Below, piece by piece: positions 43,026-52,926 of a stretch of 64,000 nt of DNA. A model generated the notes under the pieces. That model was not told where the DNA came from and did no database searches. It worked only from the letters and a program-made list of their open reading frames with translations. The stretch covers positions 116,860,001 to 116,924,000 of the forward strand of contig CM032233.1 of the NCBI GenBank assembly GCA_019009955.1, given 5' to 3'. The translations under genes were made by a program, and so were the position numbers. The stretch comes from Riptortus pedestris. Taxonomy: Eukaryota; Arthropoda; Insecta; Hemiptera; Alydidae. Each line of letters begins with the position of its first letter. Within the stretch, counting starts at the first letter, position 1.

Positions 43026-44082
43026 TAGCTAAAGTACCCGGCTTCGCTTGGGATATCATTTGAGGCGGAAAAATTCTATTTAGTTTTTGGTAATGCTTCT
43101 CCTTGTACAACTGCACTTCCCGTCTAAGCGCATTTTTCCCCGTAAGGGTCAGTTGGACGACTAATGGAGAAAAAAAATTAGAATTGAAGAATAAATGAAA
43201 ATAAATCTCAAATCATTCCCTCTCTTCTAAACAATAATTCAAATCATAATCATGGATAGCATTTATTATAATTAAATATCATCTATAAAGTACTTATTTT
43301 GTATATACAATCTAGCTAATGTACCCGGCGATGCCCGGTAAATCATCGTTGACTGACTAATGATGGTATTTTTATAATTTTTATAGAAAATCGTTGAAAA
43401 ACCAATGTAATATATCGCAATTTTTCATTTCAGGCCTCCCTCATAACCCCCACTCCCGTTTGGACTTAAAAAGTTTTATATATCTTATAATCATGGAAGA
43501 ATTAATACTAATTCACATACAGAGTTTTGCTAAGTTCGGTTCAATCGTTAGTGCACAACAAAATTGTTGGCTCCCGCTCTAGTTTTTAGTGTATATCTCG
43601 TTTATACTTCGGTATACGACGATAGTGTATATAACAAAAGTTTCTCTAAAAAACAAAGTAAACAACTTTTGTTATGTGCATATTTGCCGAAACCCCAATA
43701 GGAATCGAAATATCACTATATTTAATTTCAGGCCTCCCTTATAACCCCCACTCCTGCCCGTCCCTAGGAATGCTAGTATGGCTTATTATAAGGAAAGCGT
43801 TAGTGCTAATTCACATACCGAGTTGGTTTAGATCGGTTGAGTTTTTTGTGCCAAATAAAATTGTTGACTTCTGCAGTAGCTTTTAACGTATAACTCATTT
43901 ATACTTAGGTATACGACAAAAGTGTATATAACCAAAGTTACTCCGAATAACAAAATAAAGAACTTTTGTCATGTGCATAATTGCCGAAAATCCATTAGGA
44001 AACGAAAGATGGCTATTTTTAATTTCAGTCCTCCCTTATAACCCCCACTCCTGTTCGTTTCAGAGAATATTAATATAGCCTA
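43023..44082 (+). mobile_element. (TA)n-inserting element, copy 5, with a second head inside
   Basis: The head TACTAGCTAAAGTACCCGGC directly follows the TA tract. A second, diverged head (CTAGCTAATGTACCCGGC, then GATGCCCGG) occurs at 43,311. Three units follow and the element stops at 'atattaatatagcctaaacc', where a fold-back repeat begins. Confidence 0.8.
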
Positions 44083-44196
44083 AACCAAAAAAGAACGTGA
44101 AATCTTAATTGATGATACCATCACTCAATGAATTCGCATGTGTCTAGTATAATAAGTCAATCAAGATCAATTAAGATTTCACGTTCTTTTTTGGTT
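44083..44196. repeat. Fold-back: 31-bp perfect inverted repeat
   Basis: AACCAAAAAAGAACGTGAAA + TCTTAATTGAT at 44,083-44,113 is exactly inverted at 44,166-44,196 around a 52-nt loop. The arm resembles decayed long-form HINE-like sequence ('agttaagaacgaaaaatcgt' near 29,490). Confidence 0.9.
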
Positions 44197-44690
44197 AATG
44201 TTTACTTGATCTATACCAACTTAATATTTAACGGTTTCAACCAATAACAACGATCATATTTGTTATTGGCAGAAATTGGACATGGAATAATGGGGGTTAA
44301 GAGGGGAGGGGGGGGGTGCTCGAAAATTCAAAATTGTATTGTTATTTTCAGTCGGGAACGTATAGAAGCAATCTTGTTAAACACTTGATGCTCTACAATT
44401 GTTAAGCTCTTAATTTTTTTTTGTAATTCCATTATTTCATGATTTATTAGTACTGTTTTTTTTTCAGCCTTCATTAGTCCCCCCCCCCCCGCCCACCAGC
44501 CCCTTCTACTCAACTGTTTTTTTCTTTTACGGCTTGTTATATACATTATTTTCTATCTTGAATATTAACCTAGATATTTACATTTTTTAGTTTTCAGCCA
44601 TCCGTAAGCCCGCACTTTTAGATATCGTAATTCAACAATAAACAATACACGTCACTCTTTAATATGTTATGAAAATTACTTGTTTTTAGT
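44197..44690 (+). mobile_element. Long-form HINE-like core module
   Basis: 'tgatctataccaacttaata', 'gaggggagggggggg', 'tcttgttaaacacttgatgc' and 'cattttttagttttcagcca' match modules at 7,740-8,040 and 22,150-22,400. It ends just before the next 5' terminus. Confidence 0.65.
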
Positions 44691-44697
44691 AGATTTC

Positions 44698-45763
44698 CCT
44701 CAAGGGAAATCAGCTATTGAGGTCGCACTCATGACGCGATTTTCGAATAATTTCTTCAATTGTCCATCGATCCTATCCAGGAGATGACGAAAATGAGGTC
44801 CGTTTATAAATATATATATAAAAGAAAGTATAAGAAATAGTAGTTACACTATTTATAACTCATGAACGGCTTTACCGATATGGCTGAAAATTGGTGAGGA
44901 GGTAGATTAGAGCCAGGAGACGGACATAGGGTACTATTTATTTCGGTGAGACGAACAGGAGTGGGGGTTGTAAGGGAGGCCTGAAATTAAAAATAGCTAT
45001 ATTTCGTTTCCTATTGGGTTTTTGGCAAATATGCACATAACAAATGTTGTTTATTTCGTTATTTAGAGTTACATTTGTTATATACACTTTTTTCGTATAC
45101 CGAATTATAAACGAGATATAGACTAAAACCTATAGCGGAAGTGAACAATTTTATTTGGCACAAAAGACTCAACCGAACTAAATGAAACTCGATAATTGTA
45201 TTAGCACTGACGCCTTCATTATGATAAGCCGTACCAACATTTCTAGAGACGGGCAGGAGTGGTGGTTGTAAGGGAGGCCTGAAATTATAAATGGTGATAT
45301 TTCGTTTCCTATTGGTTTTTCGGCAAAAATGCACATATCAAAAGCTGTTTATTTTGTTATTTAGATTAACTCTTGTTATATTCACTTTTGTTTCATAACG
45401 AGGAATAAACCAGGTATTCAGCCAAAACTAAAGCGGGAGCCAACTATTTTATTGGACACAAACTGTTGAATCGATTCCAACAAAACTCGGAATATATAAA
45501 TTAGCATTGGTTCTTACTAACCATGTCTTCTTACTAAGCTATATTAAAATATTTAGGTTAGAACGGGAGTGGGGGTTATAAGGGAGGCCTGAAATAAAAA
45601 TTCGTGATATTTCATTTTCTATTCCAAACCAACCACGGGTACTAACCCTAAACACTGAAACGGGGAAATGTCAAAATATTGTGCAAAGTAAAGTCTTGCC
45701 GAAAAAATACCATCATCATTCCGGCTCAAATGAATTCCCGGGCGAAGCCGGGTACCTTAGCTA

Positions 45764-45827
<64 letters not shown>

Positions 45828-46321
45828 GATTTGTCTGTTAACGCTCTAGCGGTCGCAATTTTTGTTTGAACGTTACTAATTTTGATATTTAGTCGTTTTA
45901 TGTAAAGAGAAAGATAAATTTCGTTAATGGCTGAAATCGGACCAATGGAAGGAGGGGGGTTTAGAGAGGGGTTATTTTTGAAAATTCGAAATATCTTTGT
46001 TATTATGTGTCGCATCGAACAATTGTATAGAATCAATCTTATTCCAAATTAAATTTACTATAAATGTTGTTTTATACATTCATTCTGTATCTTGAATATT
46101 AACCGAGATATTTGTATTTGTATTGTGTGAGTGGTCGCCAGAAGTCGGCTGTATTCGGGACTTTCCGTCGGTTCCTACCATCGGCCGTTTCCGTAACTGT
46201 TCGTCCCTCGTGAATGGGTTTAGAGATTCGTTACTACTGCTGTTATTAGTAGGCAGATTTCTCTATTGTAAAACTTCACGCGGGAAATCTGCTTAGTTTA
46301 CGCAGCCCCTGCGTGACGGAC
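44698..46321 (+). mobile_element. HINE-like element, subfamily A, with nested TA-inserting element
   Basis: Starts AGTAGATTTCCCTCAAGGG. The host is left at a short TA tract near 44,820 and resumes after the TA tract at 45,767-45,826 ('tttgtctgttaacgctctag'). It ends GCGGGAAATCTGCTTAGTTT, hairpin, GACGGAC, TTTTT. Removing the nest leaves about 680 bp. Confidence 0.88.
44821..45766 (-). mobile_element. (TA)n-inserting element, copy 6, nested in a HINE-like element
   Basis: On the minus strand the head TACTAGCTAAGGTACCCGGC with CTTCGCCCGGG begins at 45,766. Two to three units and a tail ('ccgttcatgagttataaata') follow, to about 44,821. TA runs lie on both sides. Confidence 0.85.
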
Positions 46322-46413
46322 TTTTTAATAAGCTGATTATAGCTTTCTACGCATATTGCGTATGGTAGAACGCTTTCTTTTGTGTTTAATATTGTAATGA
46401 AGTAGCACTGCGT

Positions 46414-46490
46414 TTATTTTCAGATGGCCTGGAACCTTCAGTGGATAAAGATGGTTCTTCTTCAGTGGATAAAGATTTTGCTAATTGACA
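46414..46490 (+). other. Exon-like fragment, copy 1
   Basis: 'ttattttcagatggcctgga' and 'cagtggataaagattttgct' match the minus strand of 54,715-54,776. Both copies have a TTTTCAG acceptor-like sequence just before ATG. The protein is not recognised. Confidence 0.4.
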
Positions 46491-46600
46491 AAATCGTCGC
46501 ACTTTCGTCATCTACTAAGAAGGATCGATGGATATTAGAAGACATTATTCGAAAATCGCGCCATGAGTACAACCTCAATAACCGATTTCCCCCGAGGAAA
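46490..46600 (-). mobile_element. HINE-like 5'-end fragment
   Basis: 'cgtcatctactaagaaggat', 'tcgcgccatgagtacaacct' and eroded 'gatttcccccgagg'. It covers about 110 bp. Confidence 0.65.
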
Positions 46601-46774
46601 GGTACTCTGTAAACTGAGTATACAACTCATAATAACAAAGATGTTTCGAATTATCGAATCCCCCCACCATTCTTTTTTCTATTACGACAAATTTTAATGA
46701 CTATGAATTTTAGTGTTAAATGTCAAGTATCGTATACATCTAATTAACATTTTCGGTTCAAGAATTTTTGTAAT

Positions 46775-46915
46775 AGAGGTAGGAATTTTTGTTTGATCGT
46801 TACAAAACTCGATATTTAAAATTTAACGGAAAACTAAAGAGCAAGTTCGTTAACCTCTGAAATCGGACCAGTGGGGTGGGGGGGATTTAGAGGGGGGATT
46901 TTTGAAAATTCAAAA
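46775..46915 (+). mobile_element. HINE-like core fragment
   Basis: 'tttgtttgatcgttacaaaa' through the G-run to 'tttttgaaaattcaaaat'. It is followed directly by one tandem unit of the TA-inserting family. Confidence 0.65.
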
Positions 46916-47215
46916 TAACAAAAGTTGTTTATTTTGTTATTTAGAGTAACCTTTGTCATATGCACTTTTGCCGTATACGGAAGTATAAATGAGTTATACG
47001 GTAAAAAACTATAGCGGGAGTCCAGAATTTTATTTGGCACAAAAGACTCAACCGAACTAAGCCAAACTCGGTATGTGAATTAGCACTAACGTCTTCCTTA
47101 TAATAAGCCATACTAACATTTCTAGAGACGGGCAGGAGTGGGGGTTATAAGGAAGGCCTGAAATTAATAATAGTGATTTCCTATTCGGGTTTCGGCAAAT
47201 ATGCACATAACAAAA
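46916..47215 (-). mobile_element. Single ~298-bp unit of the TA-inserting family
   Basis: Starts AACAAAAGTTGTTTATTTTG and ends 'cacataacaaaaga', so one unit is bounded by AACAAAAG on both sides. No head or tail is present. Confidence 0.78.
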
Positions 47216-47696
47216 GAGTGAGAGGAGTTTAGTGAGGGCGAATTTTGAAAATCCGAAATATTTCCGTTACAATACGTCGGATCGAAAAATGGCATAAAAC
47301 CAATTTATTGTCAATTACACTTACTATAAATATTGTTATATACATTTATTCTCTATCTTGAATATTAAGCGAAATATTTGCATTTTTCAGTTTTCAGCCT
47401 TCAGCAAACCCCCACTTCTACTGATGTCACATAAAAAATACTCTGTTATTTAATAAACCACTTTATTTGAAGCTTAAGTACCAAATATTGTTTTCAAGAG
47501 ACCATTGTTATACGAGATACATCCAAAAATGTTCTGTTTATCCCTCCCTTACCTCCCCGATTTCTCATTACCGTTTGTATTTATTCACTCAATGTTCACG
47601 GTGGTGTAAAGTTTTTGTTACCAGTATGTAGATATATCTATTGCAAAACTTCACGAGGGAAATCTGCTTAGTTTACGCAGCCCCTGCCTGACGGAC
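47216..47696 (+). mobile_element. HINE-like element, 5' truncated, long 3' variant
   Basis: Starts at 'gtgagaggagtttagtgagg' and ends GAGGGAAATCTGCTTAGTTT, ACGCAGCCCCTGCCTGACGG + AC, then TATTTT. The CCTGCCTG and GACTA changes are shared with the next copy. Confidence 0.82.
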
Positions 47697-47702
47697 TATT
47701 TT

Positions 47703-47824
47703 AGCAGATTTCCCTTAAGGGAAATCAGCTATTGAGGTTGTACTCATGACGGAATTTTCGAACTTTTTCTTCAAATGTCCATCGATCCTACCTAGTAGAT
47801 GACGAAAATGAGGTCCGTTCAAAA

Positions 47825-47870
<46 letters not shown>

Positions 47871-48348
47871 ATATCTATATCTATCTATCTATATATATAT
47901 ATATATATATAAATATATATATATATTTGTCTGTTTTGTTTGATCGTTACAAAACTAGAAATTTAGTCGTTTTATGTAAAAAGAACGATCAAGTTCGTTA
48001 ACGGCTGAAATCGGACCAGTGGGAGGGGGGGGGGTTTAGAGGGGAGGATTTTCGAAAATTCGAAATATCTCCGTTACTATACGTCAGATCGCAAAATTGT
48101 ACAGAATCAATCTTATTGCAAATTAAATTTACTATAAATATTGTTATATACATTTATTCCCTATCTTGAATATTAACCGAGATATTTTCATGTTTATTAA
48201 ATTTGGGCCGATAACGGATTTTTGAATTTCCCGCCAGAAGCTAGTTCGGCCCTTTGCCGTAACTGTTGGGCTCTCCTATGGAGATTTCTCTATTGTATAA
48301 CTTCATGAGGGAAATCTGCTTAGTTTACGCAGCCCCTGCCTGACGGAC
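47703..48348 (+). mobile_element. Complete HINE-like element, subfamily B
   Basis: The copy is 646 bp and starts AGCAGATTTCCCTTAAGGG six bases after the preceding copy ends. A complex TA/TATC tract (47,828-47,932) sits at the 125-nt offset and the G10 run at 48,024. It ends ACGCAGCCCCTGCCTGACGG + AC, TATTT. Confidence 0.92.
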
Positions 48349-48737
48349 TATTTGTTAGAAGGGAAGTAGGTGTGGATCAATTGGTTCCTCTATCAGCCAG
48401 CATCCCTTGAGCAACCAAAGTTTTTTGTGAGTGTGGCTCCTGAATCTTTGATTGTAGTGTGGATTAAATTCTTTTAATCATAATTGCTATGTAATTAAAC
48501 AATTATGCACCATACTTTAGTGGGATTACTGCAATTTGTGTTCATTCATTGGTGTGTTAGTTGTTTCGTTTGTTACTTATATTTATGGTAACCCTTTCAG
48601 TAAGTAATTAAGTTAAGTAAATTCATTCGAAACAAATTATATATATTACAATTATTTATGGAATACATAATAATTTACAAGTGCGAATATACCATTTGCA
48701 AGAGTCACGTATGATACAGCACATAATAAAACTTCAA
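48349..48737. other. Unassigned AT-rich stretch
   Basis: 'caattggttcctctatcagc + cagcat' at about 48,378 resembles 'cgattggttcctctcccaac + cagcat' at 59,262. Otherwise nothing was recognised. Confidence 0.35.
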
Positions 48738-49021
48738 TTGGACTACTAAATTTAAGGGATTGAGATAAAAAATATTCTGATTCAGTATAAATTACAGTAC
48801 TATATACAGTTGTCTCAGCTCTGAGAGGTTGACAGACTTGTTTGTTTACAATTCAGACGCTTCCCGTTGAGTGCTCATTAAAATTGACGGAAAGGTTTCT
48901 CATTACATTTTGTGCTTATTCACTCAATGTTCAGGTGGTGTTAAGTTTTATCAGTATCTAGATTTATCTATTCAAAAACTACACGAGGGAAATCTTTTTA
49001 CGCAGCCCCAGCGTGAGGGAC
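48738..49021 (+). mobile_element. HINE-like 3' half, long variant
   Basis: 'ggactactaaatttaaggga', 'gagaggttgacagacttgtt' and 'gagggaaatctttttacgca' end in GCGTGAGGGAC and TTTTT. GGGAAATCTGCTTAGTTTAC has lost about 9 bases. Confidence 0.75.
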
Positions 49022-49026
49022 TTTTT

Positions 49027-50328
49027 AGCAGATTTCCCTTAAGGGAAATCAGCCATTGAGGTGCAAATATGTCCTTGTAACCCCCTCCCCCCCCAGTCTT
49101 AAGGTCTTCGACTACTTTGTTGTTGTATAGGGTTTAAGGGCGAAAAACTACCAGGTTATCATCGCCCTGTAATATTTATAATTCACATTTTGGTATCCTC
49201 ATCCATATCGCCATTTTAACAATATAAACGAGGATACAAACAATTGCACTTTAAATTTCTTTGTATAAACTCGTGTTTTTTTACAAAATTAAACAATTTA
49301 TCGAGTTCTTTCGGGTCATCTCCAAGGGCCACTTCTATACTATTGGAGATATTGTATTTGTTTCTATTATCTGTATAATTATGGCATTCCATTAATATGT
49401 GATATATAGTCAGTTCTGTGTTACATTTCTCACAAATCGGGGGTTGATCTTTTGTCATAAGATAGCCATGCGTAAGTCGTGTGTGCCCAATTCGGAGTCT
49501 TCCTAATACAACTTCATCTCTTCTGTTGTCTCTTGTCGAATATTTCCATGGACGGATGGTGGTTTTAATAGTTTTTAGTTTATTGTTCTGGGTTTCATTC
49601 CACAAGTGTTGCCAGTTTTTATTAATTTCTTCTTTGAGTGGTTGGTAGAGTTCTGCAGATGTAATTGTTGTTGGGGTGTTGGAGTCGAGTTGATGGGCTT
49701 CTCTGGCTGCTAAATCTGCTTTTTCGTTTCCATTTATTCCCACGTGGCTTGGAATCCACATGAAGTAGACGCCCCTTTTTAGCTCTCGGAGCATTTGTAT
49801 TTGATTTTGTAATTTTTTTAATTATTGGGTTGTTCGTGAATACATCTTTGATACTCAATAGGGCACTCAACGAGTCAGTGCAAATCAGGAATTTTTCTTG
49901 AGTTGAGTGATTGCAAATGCAGTGATATAGAGCGAATTTAATTGCGAATAGTTCGGCGGAATAGATGCTGGTTAATTTGTTGAGTTTGAATTTTTGGCAG
50001 GCATTTTCTTCGTAGTAGGCGCAGGAGGAAGACTCGGTAATTTTCGAACCATCAGTGTATAGATGTAGTAAATATTTTCAATAAAAGTAATATGTTTTAT
50101 CCAGTTATATTTCAGTAATCGATTTTATTTCCGGCGTGAGGCTGGCAGACCTGTTTGTTTACATTTCAAACGCTTCCCGTCGGCAGGTTATGGAAATTTA
50201 CTGAAACATTTGTTATTTCCGTTTGTATTTATTCACGTTGGTGTTTTGTTACCATTATGTAGATTTATCTATTACTAAACATCGCCAGGGAAATCTGCTT
50301 AGTTTACGCAGCCCCTGCGTGACAGACT
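49027..50328 (+). mobile_element. HINE-like element interrupted by a non-LTR relic
   Basis: Starts AGCAGATTTCCCTTAAGGG after a T5 run. A deletion fuses the 5' 35 bp to 'gtgcaaatatgtccttgtaa' of the long 3' part. The LINE relic occupies about 49,116-50,070. The copy then resumes 'cagttatatttcagtaatcg' and ends CAGGGAAATCTGCTTAGTTT, hairpin, GACAGAC, TTTT. Confidence 0.8.
49116..50070 (-). mobile_element. Non-LTR retrotransposon remnant: complete RNase H with zinc knuckle
   Basis: The minus strand reads LYTDGSK (about 50,050), IYSAELFAIKFAL, FLICTDSLSALL and, after one frameshift near 49,805-49,830, YFMWIPSHVGINGNEKADLA. This gives the Asp-Glu-Asp-Asp catalytic set of RNase H and the conserved His. 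The frame 49,216-49,794 continues with DEVVLGRLRIGHTRLTHGYL and the knuckle CEKCNTELTIYHILMEC. The 3' end contains a GGGCGA...TCGCCC hairpin (49,135-49,165) and TTGTTGTTG on the plus strand. The copy is 5' truncated inside RNase H. Best preserved of the four RNase H relics; RT is absent. Confidence 0.92.
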
Positions 50329-51240
50329 TTTAATCATGATTACTATATAATTTTAAAATCATATACTATAGTATGATAGTGGGATTACCTCATTCTATAT
50401 TCATCATTTGGTATGACTTTGGTTGATTAGGATGGCCTGAGTCTGTAGCAGGTATATCAAAGGTAGGGAAAGGCTAAGGAAGGGGGTAGGGATATGCTAA
50501 GGGCGGAACTGAAGAGGAGAGCAGAGGGAGAGGGAGGCTACGAGGAAATCGACCAGGCATGAGGCGGAAAGCCTGATTAGAAAACTCGAAGCGGCTAACT
50601 TAAATTAGAAAACGTCAGGGAGACGTATGGGGCCCAGGCTGGGGGGAGCCCAACTCATTACAGAGTTAAAAAGTTCTAAAACCCAGCTCGGCCTGCCCTC
50701 CCTACGCCCTACAGCTAAACGGATTAACAGAAAGATATATACCTTTAGCCCGTCTGAAATTAGATAGTGAATGAGAACAAATAACCATTAGGGGGGAAAA
50801 ATACGCTGCTATCTATGACAATGAGCTACTCCAATGGTAGGTAATCCCTCCTAGATTCCAGCATTTATCTCGGCCGTTCTCTCTTTTTTTGCCTTTATTT
50901 TCCCCTCCCCCAGTGATGGGTCTCTTGTTTCCTTCCTAGAACCTTATTCTCTCCTACCTATTACAATACAATTCGCTTTTGTATTAATAAAATACATAAA
51001 TAGATTTTATAAATATCATAGATAGTTCTTGAATTGTGGGAATTCATATTGTAAAATGTAAAAAAAAAAAAAAAAATAGTATTAAATTATAAATTCGTTC
51101 AGTGGTTGTTAATACTATAAAACACAACCAGTCTTATAATAAATTTAATAGCTATCAACCATTATTCAACATTAATATCTGTTGAATTTGATGCAATTTT
51201 TATACCATATTGATTATTATCCTGTGCAGATAATTTTATT
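50329..51240. other. Unassigned stretch with GC-rich middle
   Basis: 50,430-50,950 is purine-rich then pyrimidine-rich and unlike its surroundings, perhaps an older element. No coding domain was seen. An A16 run lies near 51,061-51,077. Confidence 0.3.
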
Positions 51241-51363
51241 AGCAGATTTCCCTTAAGGAAAATCAGCTATTAGAGGTTGTACTCATGACGGAATTTTCGA
51301 AATATTTCTTTAAAAGTCCATCGATCCTACCTAGTAGATGACGAAAATGAGGTCCGTTCAAAA

Positions 51364-51435
<72 letters not shown>

Positions 51436-51856
51436 CTGTTACCGCTCTAGCGGTCGCAATTATTGTTTAATCGTTACCAAACTCGATATTTAGTCGTTTT
51501 ATGTAAAAAGAAAGATCAAGTTCGTTAGTGGCTGAAATCGGACCAGTGGGAGGGGGGGTTTAGAGGGGAGGATTTTCGAAAATTCGAAATATCCCCGTTA
51601 CTATACGTCGGATCGAAAAATATTACAGAATTTATCTTATTGCAAATTACATTTACTACAAATATTGTTATATACATTTATTCTCTATCTTGAATATTAA
51701 CTGAGATATTTGCATTTTTATTACTCCGGCGGCTAACGGACGAAAGGGACTTTCCCGCCAAAAGCTCGTTCGGCCGTTTCCTTGATTGCTCGACTCTCTA
51801 TTGTAAAACTTCACGTGGGAAATCTGCTTAGTTTACGCAGCCCCTGCGCGACGGAC
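51241..51856 (+). mobile_element. Complete HINE-like element, subfamily B (left palindrome arm)
   Basis: The copy is 616 bp. AGCAGATTTCCCTTAAGGAA starts it, the TA tract lies at 51,367-51,430, and it ends ACGCAGCCCCTGCGCGACGG + AC, T10. The GCGCGACGG variant and the compressed 'cgactctctattgtaaaa' are shared with 53,463-54,063. Confidence 0.93.
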
Positions 51857-52127
51857 TTTTTTTTTTATTTCGTTCTTGGCCCTGCGAAAAGGTATTTTAT
51901 TGTCTCCATGCACCGTACAATACCTGTACACAACATGTAATTGTCAAATTTAATATAAGTACGTAAAACGTGTTAATATAATACAATATTTTTAACAGCT
52001 ATTGGAAAATCAAATAAATAAAAAATAAGAAAACAATAGAATAAACAAGTTAATTAAAGGAAATAAATAACACAAAATATTAAGTTCTCAATTTTCCCAG
52101 TAATTTATACATTTTTTCACCAAATTT
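51241..52127 (+). repeat. Left arm (887 bp) of a large palindrome
   Basis: Consists of the HINE-like copy plus 271 bp ('ttatttcgttcttggccctg' to 'cattttttcaccaaattt'). The reverse complement is at 53,192-54,063. The spacer is about 1.06 kb. Confidence 0.93.
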
Positions 52128-52356
52128 TGTTTGTGTTTGTGTGTGAGTGTCTATCTCTGTCTCTCCTCTCTCACCCTCTCTCTCTCGCTCACTCCCTCTA
52201 ACTAACTCCCTCCCTCTCTCTCCCTCACCCTCACCCTCTCTCATATATGCATACATAGCTTTGTCACCCGAGGAAAGGGGTTCCTTTTTCTATAAAATTA
52301 GAATTTCAATTTTTAGTTAATTTTAAATAAACTCTATTTACAATATATCTCTTATT
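52128..52356. repeat. Pyrimidine-rich low-complexity spacer
   Basis: (TG)/(TC)/(CCCT)-like imperfect repeats at about 52,133-52,245, then AT-rich sequence. Nothing else was recognised. Confidence 0.7.
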
Positions 52357-52926
52357 AGCAGATTTCCCTTAAGGGAAAATCAGCTATTGATTGAGGTTGT
52401 ACTCATGACGGAATTTTCGAAATTTTTCTTCAAATGTCTATCGATCCTACCTAGTAGATGACGAAAATGAGGTCCGTTCAAAACTGTATATATATATATA
52501 TATATATTTGTCTGTTAACGCTCTAGCGGTCGGAATTTTTGTTTGATCGTTACGAAACTCGATATTTAACCGTTTTATGTAAAAAGACAGATCAAGTTCG
52601 TTAACGGCTGAAGGAGTTTAGAGGGGAGGATTTTCGAAAATTCGAAATATCTCCGTTACTATTCGTCGGATCGAAAAATTGTATAGAACCAATCTTATTT
52701 CAAATTAAATTTTCTATAAATATTGTTATATACATTTATTCCCTATTTTGAAAATTAACCGAGATATTTGCATTTTTATTAAATCTGAGCGGCTAACAGA
52801 TGGGTGATTTTCCAGCCAAAAGCTAGTTCGGCCGTTTCCTTAACTGCTCGCCTCTCGTGAAATTTCTCTATTGTAAAACTTCAGGTGGGAAATCTGCTTA
52901 GTTTACGCAGCTCCTGCGTGACGGAC
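52357..52926 (+). mobile_element. Complete HINE-like element, subfamily B, inside the palindrome spacer
   Basis: The copy is 570 bp. AGCAGATTTCCCTTAAGGGA, short TA tract 52,487-52,507, deletion of most of the G-run ('ggctgaaggagtttagaggg'), and the end ACGCAGCTCCTGCGTGACGG + AC, T7. Confidence 0.92.

Noticed and set aside
47703..48348. Ordinary MITE with terminal inverted repeats and target duplication
   Set aside because: The inverted copy at the 3' side is about 32 bp internal, a separate terminal hairpin follows, and the empty site shows no fixed duplication beyond a few T.
47703..48348. Canonical Helitron (5' TC, 3' CTRR, A|T insertion)
   Set aside because: The reverse orientation offers TCCGTC and CTAA-like ends, but the empty site places the borders in a T-run and the subterminal inverted repeats fit the Helentron type better. 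It was not fully excluded.
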